Below the pieces are notes generated by a model that searched no databases, was not told the DNA's origin, and worked only from the letters and a program-made list of their open reading frames with translations. Position numbers and translations under genes: made by a program. From assembly GCF_001654915.1 (NCBI RefSeq), contig NZ_LXEQ01000056.1: 64,000 bases of DNA, one strand, 5' to 3'. This stretch comes from Buttiauxella ferragutiae. Its GTDB lineage: Bacteria > Pseudomonadota > Gammaproteobacteria > Enterobacterales > Enterobacteriaceae. Shown here one piece after another: positions 10,124 through 18,215 of the stretch (position 1 is the stretch's first letter; each line of letters begins with the position of its first letter).

Positions 10124-10158
10124 GTGCCTTAGAGCTTTCTATCTAAGGCACTCTCTTT
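10124..10158 (+). terminator. Probable terminator after mfd
   Basis: Ten-bp inverted repeat GTGCCTTAGA/TCTAAGGCAC (10124-10151), 11 bp past the mfd stop, followed by TCTCTTTGT. The U-tract is imperfect. Confidence 0.65.
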
Positions 10159-10265
10159 GTAACATTTACACATCCTTTCAATCCGCCAGGACTTCCCTAC
10201 ACGCACTCCCGTCATAATCATCGATTAACCTTTTTATAACATGCATACTTTTCATAGGGTTTATT

Positions 10266-11252
10266 GTGATTACCTCTCAGAGCATTTCATCATCTCGCAA
10301 AGCACGCGTCGTTCGCTGGCTGGCGTCGATCATGCTGGTTAGCGCAACGCTGGTCTCATTTCAGGCAGTAGCCAACTCTTATCCTTTGCCACCTGAAGGA
10401 AGCCGATTAATCGGCAAGAACTTTTTCCATGTCGTGAAGGATGACGGCGGTTCGCTGGAAGAGATTGCGAAAAAATACAATGTCGGCTTCCTGGCTTTGC
10501 TCCAGGCAAACCCTGGGGTTGACCCTTATGTCCCTCGCGCCGGAAGTGTGCTGACAATTCCGCGCCAAATGCTGTTACCTGATGCACCACGCCAGGGGTT
10601 GGTACTCAACCTGGCTGAATTGCGTGTTTATTATTATCCGGCAGGAAAAAACAGCGTAACCGTTTACCCGATTGGTATTGGCCAACTCGGTGGAGATACC
10701 GTGACACCAACCATGGTGACAACCGTTTCAGACAAACGCGCCAACCCAACCTGGACACCAACCGCCAATATCCGCGCACGCTACCTGGCAAATGGCATTA
10801 AACTCCCGGCGGTAGTGCCTGCCGGCCCGGATAACCCGATGGGCCACCATGCGATTCGCCTTGCCGCCTATGGCGGGGTCTACTTGTTACACGGCACAAA
10901 TGCTGATTTTGGTATCGGTATGCGCGTCAGTTCTGGCTGTATTCGTCTGCGCGATGGCGACATCAAAGCTCTGTATAAAGAGATGCCGGTCGGGACGCAG
11001 GTGCGCATCATTAATACCGCGATTAAGACCTCAATTGAACCCGACGGCAGCCGTTTAGTTGAAGTCCATCAGCCGCTGTCGAAAGATATTAATGACAATC
11101 CGCAAGTGCTGCCGATTGTGCTCAATGAGCAAATGAAACAGTTCCAGTCCGCACCAGAAACGGACGCGGTGGTGATGGAAAAAGCCATGCAGCACCGTTC
11201 TGGCATGCCGGTAATGGTCAATGCAGACCCTGCGACAACGACCGAAATTTAG
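10266..11252 (+). CDS. ldtC: L,D-transpeptidase LdtC (YcfS)
   Basis: Periplasmic YkuD-type transpeptidase; in E. coli LdtC attaches Braun lipoprotein to peptidoglycan. 328 residues from a GTG at 10266: a long basic n-region, a hydrophobic signal core (about 18-35) with likely cleavage after AVA-N, a LysM-like module (52-98), then the catalytic domain with His209 and the Cys225 nucleophile in SSGCIRLR. The GTG start is tentative. An internal ATG at codon 23 would remove the basic n-region and is less likely. Downstream lies the 155-bp repeat array. Confidence 0.93.
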   Translation: MITSQSISSSRKARVVRWLASIMLVSATLVSFQAVANSYPLPPEGSRLIGKNFFHVVKDDGGSLEEIAKKYNVGFLALLQANPGVDPYVPRAGSVLTIPRQMLLPDAPRQGLVLNLAELRVYYYPAGKNSVTVYPIGIGQLGGDTVTPTMVTTVSDKRANPTWTPTANIRARYLANGIKLPAVVPAGPDNPMGHHAIRLAAYGGVYLLHGTNADFGIGMRVSSGCIRLRDGDIKALYKEMPVGTQVRIINTAIKTSIEPDGSRLVEVHQPLSKDINDNPQVLPIVLNEQMKQFQSAPETDAVVMEKAMQHRSGMPVMVNADPATTTEI

Positions 11253-11270
11253 ATTTCCCCCAATAGAAAA

Positions 11271-11757
11271 GGCCCTGGTTTTCAACAGGGCCTGAGACTG
11301 ATGACAAACTTCTTCGTAGGTCGTATAAGCGCAGCGTCATCCGACACCACTGGCGTAAATGGTGGATGACGCTAACGCTTATCCACCCTACAAAACACAT
11401 TTATCACCCTTTGTCAGCAATTTGAGGCCCTGTTTTCCAACAGGGTCTGAGACTGATGACAAACTTCTTCGTAGGTCGGATAAGTGCAGCGTCATCCGAC
11501 ACCACTGGCGTAAATGGTGGATGACGCTAACGCTTATCCACCCTACAAAACACATTTATCACCCTTTGTCAGCAATCTGAGGCCCTGGTTTTCAACAGGG
11601 CCCGAGACTGATGACAAACTTCTTCGTAGGTCGGATAAGCGCAGCGTCATCCGACACAACGGGCGTAAATGGTGGATGACGCTAACGCTTATCCACCCTA
11701 CAAAACACATTTATCACCCTTTGTCAGCAATCTGAGGCCCTGTGTTTCAACAGGGCC
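11271..11757. repeat. 155-bp tandem repeat array containing paired REP palindromes
   Basis: Exactly phased repeat with unit starts at 11271, 11426, 11581 and a partial fourth at 11736 (period 155 each time). Each unit opens with a GGCCCTG/CAGGGCC-type stem-loop (only 11426 deviates by a base), then a spacer, then two inverted REP-like units (11316-11391, 11471-11546, 11626-11701) of the form GTAGGTCGGATAAGCG...CGCTTATCCACCCTAC. Copies differ by only a few bases, so amplification was recent or the copies are being homogenised. The array fills the space between ldtC and bhsA; I see no gene in it. Confidence 0.95.
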
Positions 11758-11764
11758 TTTTTTT
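11736..11764 (+). terminator. Terminator formed by the last array hairpin
   Basis: The partial fourth unit is GGCCCTG-tgtttcaa-CAGGGCC followed by seven T residues, a classic intrinsic terminator for ldtC. The three upstream copies of the hairpin lack the T-run. It suggests that the array arose by duplicating the region in front of this terminator. Confidence 0.85.
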
Positions 11765-11797
11765 TAGATTCGGAGTTAATGCTCAGAGGGCAGCGTC

Positions 11798-12055
11798 TTA
11801 TTTATAAATAACCGCGGTACCGTGCAAAGTGTTTGGACCGGTGACTGAAGTAATACGGTATGAGCTTGCACCCATTTGATCTGCTTTTTCTGCCAGTTGA
11901 TCTTCCAGAGAACCCAGGTTTGTCCCCCCAGTCGCCGTGATGGTACCGACTTTCTGTTGGCCATTTGGTGTTGCCTGAACTTCAACAGCGGCAAAGCTTG
12001 CGAAAGAGATTGAACTAAGAACCACAGCAGCGATGAGAGTTTTAACGTTTTTCAT
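11798..12055 (-). CDS. bhsA: Multiple-stress-resistance outer-membrane protein BhsA (YcfR)
   Basis: 85-residue secreted protein of the YhcN/BhsA family (DUF1471). A 22-residue signal peptide (MKNVKTLIAAVVLSS..., cleavage near SFA-AVEV) precedes a compact domain ending in TSVTGPNTLHGTAVIYK. In E. coli it responds to copper, acid, peroxide and chlorine and lowers outer-membrane permeability. It is transcribed divergently from its repressor comR across a 249-bp gap. A perfect 8-bp inverted repeat lies 34 bp upstream of its ATG. Confidence 0.95.
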   Translation of the reverse strand: MKNVKTLIAAVVLSSISFASFAAVEVQATPNGQQKVGTITATGGTNLGSLEDQLAEKADQMGASSYRITSVTGPNTLHGTAVIYK

Positions 12056-12088
12056 GATTTTTTACCTTGAGCAGATGATTTGTAAGGT

Positions 12089-12109
12089 CGTTAAGTTATT
12101 TACTTAACG
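12089..12109. promoter_or_regulatory. Inverted repeat in the bhsA leader, candidate ComR operator
   Basis: CGTTAAGT-tattt-ACTTAACG has perfect 8-bp arms. It lies in the bhsA/comR gap, 34 bp before the bhsA ATG. A shorter related dyad, TAACG-CT-CGTTA, is at 12162-12173, and AATGA-tcgt-TCATT lies close to comR (12264-12277). TetR-family repressors usually bind such dyads. The assignment is inference; an mRNA hairpin is also possible. Confidence 0.45.
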
Positions 12110-12304
12110 ATTGATATGTAAATCATAAACGTGATCTTAATCACACGTCAAATTATTTTTATAACGCTCGTTAATTATTTTATAAACATACTATTTTTCA
12201 TTACGATAGGATTAATTTATTTTTATCCTAAATGCCTATAGCTACTGAGTGTTATTATTTTTATAATGATCGTTCATTAAACAGACAAAGGTTAAACGGC
12301 ACAT

Positions 12305-12937
12305 ATGTCATCTGATATAAGTTACATCAAAAAAAGCCGTGGCCGTCCGAAGGTGTTTGACAGGGAAGCAGCACTCGACAAGGCCATGGCTTTGTTCTGG
12401 CAACACGGCTACGAAGCCACTTCTATGGCGCATTTAGTGGAAGCTACCGGCGCGAAAGCCCCGACGCTGTACGCCGAATTCACCAATAAAGAGGGGTTAT
12501 TTCGCGCCGTGCTGGATCGTTATATCGCCCGTTTTGCGCAAAAACACGAAGCGTGTTTATTCTGTGAAGAACGCAGTCTCGAAGAGGCTCTGGAAGATTA
12601 TCTGTCTCATGTTGCGAAGCTTTTCACCGACAAAGACACACCTGCGGGCTGCTTTATCATCTGTACTTCATCAGTGCTGGCGACCTCTTCGGATGATATT
12701 TCAGCCGTGATCAAAGCCCGCCATGCCATGCAGGAAGAAACGCTGATACGTTTTCTGAGCAAACGCCAGGCAAGAGGCGAGATTCCGTCTGCAAGCTGTG
12801 TCCGAAAACTGGCGAAGTATCTGTGTTGTATCGTTCAGGGGATGTCAGTCAGCGCGCGTGAAAATGCCAGTTATGAAGAGCTGTTGCAGATAGTGAATAC
12901 CACGATGCGGCTGCTGCCAGAATTGAAGAAAGTTTAA
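12305..12937 (+). CDS. comR: TetR-family copper-responsive repressor ComR
   Basis: 210-residue TetR/AcrR regulator. The helix-turn-helix spans about 20-65 (RGRPKVFDREAALDKAM...FWQHGYEATSMAHLV...GAKAPTLYAEF). The C-terminal ligand domain has several cysteines (for instance the CLFCEE pair and those in GCFIICTS), compatible with metal or redox sensing. E. coli ComR represses bhsA/comC and releases DNA on binding copper. The divergent arrangement is conserved here. Confidence 0.92.
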   Translation: MSSDISYIKKSRGRPKVFDREAALDKAMALFWQHGYEATSMAHLVEATGAKAPTLYAEFTNKEGLFRAVLDRYIARFAQKHEACLFCEERSLEEALEDYLSHVAKLFTDKDTPAGCFIICTSSVLATSSDDISAVIKARHAMQEETLIRFLSKRQARGEIPSASCVRKLAKYLCCIVQGMSVSARENASYEELLQIVNTTMRLLPELKKV

Positions 12938-12945
12938 ACTGCGCA

Positions 12946-12974
12946 AAGGCGGATAACGCAAACTTATCCGCCTT
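12946..12974. terminator. Bidirectional hairpin between comR and the ferric reductase gene
   Basis: AAGGCGGATAA/TTATCCGCCTT, 11-bp stem, between two converging genes. The flanks are only weakly T/A-rich, so termination efficiency is uncertain. Confidence 0.6.
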
Positions 12975-12989
12975 AGCTAAAACACTGCT

Positions 12990-13883
12990 TTACCGTTGCC
13001 GCCCTTTACTCCAGTAAGCCATAAAGTTGATAGCATCATGGTTCACGCCACATTCTCCTATCAAATATCGCCGCAGCATTTTCACCACCGTCGACTCTGC
13101 CGCAACCCAGCCATAAAACGTATTGCTGGCGGTCGTGGCTTTATCCCACAGTAATTCACCTTCGGCTTCCTCATTGACCGTTTCAGCAACGCCCGCCGTT
13201 TTAGGCAGTTGTGCGTCGGCTCTGACTGCTTTTAGCAAGCACTCCCCGTGTCTCGCGTTAGAGGTTTTACGCGGCAACCAGTGAATGCTGGCAAAGCTAT
13301 ATGCGCTTAAATCCACACAATCGCCCTGCTCTGGCACCTCGAAAAATGCCTGTATTTGTGGTGGATTTGGCTGCGTCGCCAGCAGTTCAAGAATGCCTCG
13401 TGCCGCAGGCAATGCGGTTTCATCGGCAATAATCAGTGCCTGACGCAGGCCCTCAGGCGGCGTCCATTCATATCCACCACTGTCACCAGAATAAGCAGCA
13501 TTCGGGGCGACAATTTGTATTTTGTCGCCAGCTTCAGCGGCAATCGCCCACGCAGAAGCCGGGCCTTCGGTACCATGGCTGACGAATTCAACCGTCACTT
13601 CCTGGCGCGCAGCATCGACGTGGCGCAAGGTATAAGTGCGCACAATAGGCCGCTTCTCTTTGGGCAATTCTTGCAGTAGCTGATACCACTGTGCTTGCTC
13701 TGGCAACGTTGGGAATGAACCGTCCTCTGACGGAAAAAGCATTTTGATGCGCTGATCGGGTGCATCACATTTCATGTTTGCAATGTCCGGACCGCCAAAC
13801 ACCAGGCTCAACAACGAAGGTGAAACTTGTGATTTATGCACTAGCTGCACATTAAACAATCGATAGCCTTGCACCCCTGCCAT
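12990..13883 (-). CDS. Siderophore-interacting protein, FAD-dependent ferric-siderophore reductase
   Basis: 297-residue cytoplasmic flavoprotein of the SIP (ViuB/YqjH) family, which reduces Fe3+-siderophores to release iron. The FAD-binding motif RTYTLRHVD is near residue 80, and the NAD(P)H-binding C-terminal domain ends with the family signature WVAAESTVVKMLRRYL...AYWSKGR. I choose ATG 13883 because GAGGAG lies about 6 bases before it; 11 further codons upstream look non-coding. It is divergent from the iutA-type receptor and shares its Fur-box promoter. Whether it is the YqjH ortholog is unclear, so I give no symbol. Not present at this site in E. coli. Confidence 0.88.
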   Translation of the reverse strand: MAGVQGYRLFNVQLVHKSQVSPSLLSLVFGGPDIANMKCDAPDQRIKMLFPSEDGSFPTLPEQAQWYQLLQELPKEKRPIVRTYTLRHVDAARQEVTVEFVSHGTEGPASAWAIAAEAGDKIQIVAPNAAYSGDSGGYEWTPPEGLRQALIIADETALPAARGILELLATQPNPPQIQAFFEVPEQGDCVDLSAYSFASIHWLPRKTSNARHGECLLKAVRADAQLPKTAGVAETVNEEAEGELLWDKATTASNTFYGWVAAESTVVKMLRRYLIGECGVNHDAINFMAYWSKGRQR

Positions 13884-13985
13884 TTCGACTCCTCTGCCGT
13901 CTCCGGCTACATCCACAAAAAGTAAACCACAGAAATCATGTGATTATTCATGAGATTAATTTGAGAAATACTATCAATTGAGATT

Positions 13986-14004
13986 GATAATGAGAACCGT
14001 TATC
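13986..14004. promoter_or_regulatory. Fur box between the ferric reductase and iutA genes
   Basis: GATAATGAGAACCGTTATC matches the 19-bp Fur consensus GATAATGATAATCATTATC at 16 positions. It sits in the 184-bp divergent gap, 64 bp before the receptor start. It predicts iron repression of both transcripts. Confidence 0.85.
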
Positions 14005-14067
14005 GGCAAAATCCAGCTCGTTCTTATTTCAAAACATTTATAAATGTTAATATTTTCCATCTAAGGA

Positions 14068-16266
14068 ATGATGATGATGCATAAAAACGCGCGCTGGGTG
14101 CTTAACCCGTTGCTTCTGGCGATGATGGCTCCGGCTGTCGCGCAGCAAACTTCCGAAGAAAACATTCTGGTTTCTGCCAACCGTACACACCGTACTGTGG
14201 CTGAAATGGCACAGACCACCTGGGTCATAGAAGGCGCTGAGCTTGAACAGCAGATTCAGGGAGGCAAGGAGCTGAAAGACGCACTTGCACAGTTAATTCC
14301 CGGTCTGGATGTCAGCAGCCAAAGCCGCACCAACTACGGCATGAATATGCGTGGCCGCTCTATCGTGGTGTTAGTGGATGGCGTGCGCATGAACTCGTCC
14401 CGTACCGATAGCCGCCAGCTAGATTCCATTGACCCGTTTAACATCGAGCATATTGAAGTGATCTCCGGTGCGACATCACTGTATGGCGGCGGCAGTACCG
14501 GCGGCTTGATTAATATCGTGACGAAGAAAGGCCAGCCTGAAACACAGCTGGAATTTGAAAGCGGGATTAAATCAGGTTTCAACAGTAGCAAAGATCACGA
14601 CGAGCGCGTCGCAGGCGCGATTTCTGGCGGTAACGATCATGCATCAGGGCGTTTATCGGTGGCGTATCAAAAATTTGGTGGCTGGTATGACGGCAACGGC
14701 GACCAAACCCTGCTCGACAATACACAGACCGGTTTGCAGTATTCTGACCGTCTGGATGTCATGGGTACGGGCACATTAAATATTGATGAAACCCAACAGC
14801 TGCAACTGGTGACACAGTATTACAAAAGCCAGGGTGATGATGATTACGGCCTGGATTTAGGGAATAATTTCTCGGCGGTAACCGGCAATGGCAAGGCGTA
14901 TGTCAGTGACCAGCTTAATTCAGACCGTATTCCTGGCACCGAGCGCCATCTCATTAGCCTGCAATATTCCAACAGCGATTTCCTCGGGCAGGAATTGGTG
15001 GGGCAGATTTATTATCGCGATGAGTCCCTGACGTTCTATCCGTTCCCGACGCTGACACGTAACACAGTCACCAGTTTCTCCGCCTCGCAACAAGATACCG
15101 ATCAGTACGGTGCGAAACTGGCAATGACCAGCCAACCGCTCGACGGCTGGCAGATTACCTATGGTGTGGACGCCGATCACGAGAGCTTTACCTCGAACCA
15201 AATGTTCTTTGATTTAGCAAAAGCGAACGCCTCAGGTGGCCTGAATAACCAAAGCATTTACACCACCGGTCGCTACCCTGGCTACACCATTACTAACCTC
15301 GCGCCGTTCTTGCAAACCAGCTATGACATCAACGACCTGTTTACCGTAAGCGGCGGTGTGCGCTACCAGTGGACCGAGAATAAAGTTGATGACTTTGTTG
15401 GGTTTACTCAGCAGCAAGGTATTGCGAACGGTATCGCAAAATCGGCCGATGCCATCCCTGGTGGCAGCACCGATTACGACAACGCGTTATTCAATGCTGG
15501 CTTACTGATGCACATTACCGAGCGCCAACAAGCGTGGTTCAACTTCTCGCAAGGCGTTGAATTGCCTGATCCTGGCAAATATTACGGCAACGGGACTTAC
15601 CGCCTGGTTAATGGCCATTACCAGCTCGTGAACAGCGTTAACGTTGGGCAGTCAAAACTTCAGGGCATTAAGGTCGATTCTTATGAGTTAGGCTGGCGCT
15701 ATACCGGTGATAGCCTACGCAGCCAGATTGCGGCGTATTACTCGTTGTCCGACAAATCTATCGCCATCAACCGTGCAGATATGACCATCAATGTTCAGGA
15801 TGATAAGCGTCGTATTTACGGTGTTGAAGGTGCGGTGGATTACTTCATTCCGGATTCAACCTGGAGCACCGGGATTAACTTCAACGTGCTGAAATCCGAA
15901 ACCAAAGTTGACGGAAAATGGCAGAAATGGGACGTGATTTACGCCAGCCCATCGAAAGCCACCGCCTACGTTGGCTGGGCGCCAGATCCATGGAGCCTGC
16001 GTGTTCAAAGCCAGCAGACGTTTGATTTGACTGATGCCAGCGACAATAAAATCAACGGTTACAACACTATCGACTTTATTGGTAGCTATGCGTTACCCGT
16101 GGGTAAACTCAGCTTCAGCATCGAAAACTTACTGGATAAAGATTACACCACCGTATGGGGCCAGCGCGCACCACTGCTGTATAGCCCAACTTACGGCAGC
16201 CCATCGCTGTATGAATACAAGGGCCGTGGACGCACTTACGGTGTGAACTACTCTCTGCTGTTCTAA
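14068..16266 (+). CDS. iutA: TonB-dependent ferric aerobactin receptor IutA
   Basis: Outer-membrane receptor of 732 residues, the IutA length, and close to plasmid or island IutA along its whole length from memory. Signal peptide ends near APAVA-QQ. A TonB-box-like stretch (ENILVSA) and plug domain with LVDGVRMNSSRTDSRQLDSI precede a 22-strand barrel ending YGVNYSLLF with a terminal Phe. The start is ambiguous: four ATG codons in a row (14068-14079) follow AAGGA, and the third or fourth has the best spacing. No iucABCD synthesis genes are nearby, so it should import aerobactin made by others or encoded elsewhere. Confidence 0.9.
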   Translation: MMMMHKNARWVLNPLLLAMMAPAVAQQTSEENILVSANRTHRTVAEMAQTTWVIEGAELEQQIQGGKELKDALAQLIPGLDVSSQSRTNYGMNMRGRSIVVLVDGVRMNSSRTDSRQLDSIDPFNIEHIEVISGATSLYGGGSTGGLINIVTKKGQPETQLEFESGIKSGFNSSKDHDERVAGAISGGNDHASGRLSVAYQKFGGWYDGNGDQTLLDNTQTGLQYSDRLDVMGTGTLNIDETQQLQLVTQYYKSQGDDDYGLDLGNNFSAVTGNGKAYVSDQLNSDRIPGTERHLISLQYSNSDFLGQELVGQIYYRDESLTFYPFPTLTRNTVTSFSASQQDTDQYGAKLAMTSQPLDGWQITYGVDADHESFTSNQMFFDLAKANASGGLNNQSIYTTGRYPGYTITNLAPFLQTSYDINDLFTVSGGVRYQWTENKVDDFVGFTQQQGIANGIAKSADAIPGGSTDYDNALFNAGLLMHITERQQAWFNFSQGVELPDPGKYYGNGTYRLVNGHYQLVNSVNVGQSKLQGIKVDSYELGWRYTGDSLRSQIAAYYSLSDKSIAINRADMTINVQDDKRRIYGVEGAVDYFIPDSTWSTGINFNVLKSETKVDGKWQKWDVIYASPSKATAYVGWAPDPWSLRVQSQQTFDLTDASDNKINGYNTIDFIGSYALPVGKLSFSIENLLDKDYTTVWGQRAPLLYSPTYGSPSLYEYKGRGRTYGVNYSLLF

Positions 16267-16278
16267 GGTGGTTTCTAC

Positions 16279-16305
16279 AGGCCGGTCAAAAACCGGTCTG
16301 TTTTT
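16279..16305 (+). terminator. Terminator after iutA
   Basis: AGGCCGGT-caaaa-ACCGGTCT stem followed by TTTTT, 12 bp past the stop. The downstream oxidoreductase therefore needs read-through or its own promoter in the 16306-16380 gap. Confidence 0.8.
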
Positions 16306-16380
16306 ACGCCCACACGCAAATTGGTACTCGACCCGAAATCGATAGTCATTTAAAACATAGGGACTCTAATTATAGGTACT

Positions 16381-17415
16381 ATGAATATGTTGGCAGGTAT
16401 CATTGGTTTAGGTTCGGTCATCGAAACCGCTTATCTTCCGGCTTTACGCCGTATGTCCCTTCCCGCTCTCGAACTTTATGGTTATGACGCTGACCCAGCG
16501 CGCCAGCTTGAGGGAATTAGCCGTTGTGATTCGCTTGATACGCTGCTGGCTAAACCGCTCGACGTGGTGCTAATCACCACTTCTTCGCTTCATCATTTAC
16601 CCGTGCTCGAAAGGGTTTTGCAAAGCCGTGTTCCCGCAATCGTCGTTGAAAAGCCGGTTGCCGCCACGCTCACGCAACTTAAGAAACTCGAAACATTACT
16701 CCAGCAACCGCAAGCTGCCGCTCGTGTTCTGGCGCTGGATCACTGGATGATTCGCACTCAAGCTAGCGACTGCATTCACAACATCAGTGAAATAAGCCGC
16801 ATCGAAGGTTTTTTGCAGGAACCCAGTGGGTTTAATGCCGCTGGTGAGCCTGCCGCGTTGAATTTTGCCACCGGTGAGGCGGATACCCGCCAGCTACGTC
16901 ATCCTGACGGCGTGATTGTTGATATCGGCACGCATGTCCTCGCCATGATGCGCGAAACACTCCATCAGTTAGGTGGTAACCATCGGTTAGAGATTGAGTT
17001 GAGCTACGCACGTGACCGTCTGGGAAATGAGATTGCAGCAGGCGATTTTACCACCGCAGAAGGTGAAGCCCTGCTGACCGGCACCCTCAGCGATATTCCG
17101 TTCACTCTCCATCTTAATAAATATGCTGGCCCTGCGGGTGGGCAAAAAGGCATGCGTATCTATCTGCATGATGGGCGAGTCATCAATATCGACCGTGAAG
17201 GCCAGAATGAAGTGATTGAACGGACGACTGAGCACGAAACCAGGCGTCAACCCCTTGCAGGGCCGTTATATGACCGTTGTTTACATGACGTGGTGTTTGG
17301 TGAGAACAGGCTGTTTTTACGCTTACCCGAGGAGATCCCTGCTTACACTCAGCGACGGATAGCCGAAGTGACGGCGCTGCTGGAATTACAGCAGCAGTTA
17401 CGTGGCCGCCATTAA
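16381..17415 (+). CDS. Gfo/Idh/MocA-family NAD(P)-dependent oxidoreductase
   Basis: 344-residue protein with an N-terminal Rossmann fold (GIIGLGSVIETAYLPAL, 6-22), the family EKP motif (Glu90-Lys91-Pro92) and the catalytic pair Asp181/His185 in DIGTHVLAMM. Active-site residues are intact, so it is probably an enzyme acting on a sugar-like or polyol substrate, which I cannot name. It follows iutA by 114 bp, including a terminator, and ends before a terminator of its own. Its place in an iron module hints at handling of a siderophore or its product, but that is inference only. Absent from this site in E. coli. Confidence 0.8.
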   Translation: MNMLAGIIGLGSVIETAYLPALRRMSLPALELYGYDADPARQLEGISRCDSLDTLLAKPLDVVLITTSSLHHLPVLERVLQSRVPAIVVEKPVAATLTQLKKLETLLQQPQAAARVLALDHWMIRTQASDCIHNISEISRIEGFLQEPSGFNAAGEPAALNFATGEADTRQLRHPDGVIVDIGTHVLAMMRETLHQLGGNHRLEIELSYARDRLGNEIAAGDFTTAEGEALLTGTLSDIPFTLHLNKYAGPAGGQKGMRIYLHDGRVINIDREGQNEVIERTTEHETRRQPLAGPLYDRCLHDVVFGENRLFLRLPEEIPAYTQRRIAEVTALLELQQQLRGRH

Positions 17416-17416
17416 C

Positions 17417-17446
17417 AAAAAACCCATCTTCGCAGATGGGTTTACA
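17417..17446. terminator. Bidirectional terminator
   Basis: AAAAAACCCATCT-tcgc-AGATGGGTTT: strong stem with A-run before and T-rich stretch after, directly after the oxidoreductase stop. It can also end ycfJ transcripts arriving from the right. Confidence 0.8.
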
Positions 17447-17452
17447 TTTTTT

Positions 17453-17483
17453 GGTGGATGACGCTATCGCTTATCCACCCTAC
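17453..17483. repeat. Single REP-like palindrome
   Basis: GGTGGATGACGCTATCGCTT-ATCCACCCTAC, the same family as the units in the 155-bp array. Located between the oxidoreductase terminator and the ycfJ stop. Confidence 0.85.
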
Positions 17484-17502
17484 GATACCGGCATGTTATC
17501 GG

Positions 17503-18039
17503 TTAGATTTTAGTCAAAACCAACTGGCCATTGTTATCCAGCGGGATCTGGTTGCCAGGGTCTTTATCCATGCGGATTTTCCCTTGCTGATCGCCGATGC
17601 GGTATGTGACGTCATAACCGAGCATTTTTTCTGACTTGTCGTACACGGTTTTACATTTTTGCTGTGTCGTGGTGTAGGTGTCGCGGTCCTGCATATTGCC
17701 TTGCACCTGGTTACCTGCGTAACCCCCACCTAATGCGCCCACCACCGTGGCAACATCTTTACCGCGTCCGCCGCCAAACTGATGACCAATCACGCCACCG
17801 GCAACCGCACCCAGTGCTGAACCGATGATACGGTTTTCATCTTGTACCGGTCGGCGATGAGTCACCGCGACGTTCTGGCACTCTTTACGTGGCGTTTTTA
17901 CCGTTTCCTTGATAGGTGTCGCTGACACCACCTGTGCGAACTGAGGACCACGGTCGAAAACGTTCATGCTGGCAACCGCCGCCACACCCAGTGCTGCGGC
18001 CACACCGATACCTATACCCGCTAACATTGATTTATTCAC
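17503..18039 (-). CDS. ycfJ: Glycine-zipper protein YcfJ
   Basis: 178-residue envelope protein. An N-terminal hydrophobic segment (5-25) is followed by a Gly-rich double-helix motif (SALGAVAGGVIGHQFGGGRG, then VVGALGGGYAGNQVQG) of the 17-kDa surface-antigen/glycine-zipper family and a C-terminal domain with CKTVYDKSEKMLGYDV. Function is poorly known; in E. coli it has been linked to biofilm traits. Transcribed alone toward the iron module. Confidence 0.9.
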   Translation of the reverse strand: MNKSMLAGIGIGVAAALGVAAVASMNVFDRGPQFAQVVSATPIKETVKTPRKECQNVAVTHRRPVQDENRIIGSALGAVAGGVIGHQFGGGRGKDVATVVGALGGGYAGNQVQGNMQDRDTYTTTQQKCKTVYDKSEKMLGYDVTYRIGDQQGKIRMDKDPGNQIPLDNNGQLVLTKI

Positions 18040-18165
18040 AGGACATCCTCCTGACTTTGCTATTGCTTACAATTTTGCAACCAGAGTAGGACCAGGCAAA
18101 TCAGACAACGGATGAAAAACGCAGATTCTTACGGAGAAAACAGCTGTTTGAGAGAATTCCTAAGC

Positions 18166-18193
18166 AAGAAAAACCCGACACGTGGTCGGGTTT
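18166..18193 (-). terminator. Terminator after ndh
   Basis: On the minus strand AAACCCGAC-cacgt-GTCGGGTTTTTC, 23 bp past the ndh stop. Confidence 0.85.
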
Positions 18194-18215
18194 GAATTTC
18201 ATGCTGGCCAGACGA

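Noticed and set aside
11359..11735. Two or three similar 73-residue reading frames in the repeat array
   Set aside because: They are translations of the 155-bp repeat itself, carry no ribosome site and resemble no protein family.
11271..11757. CRISPR-like direct repeats
   Set aside because: The whole 155-bp unit repeats without variable spacers, and it consists of REP and terminator palindromes.
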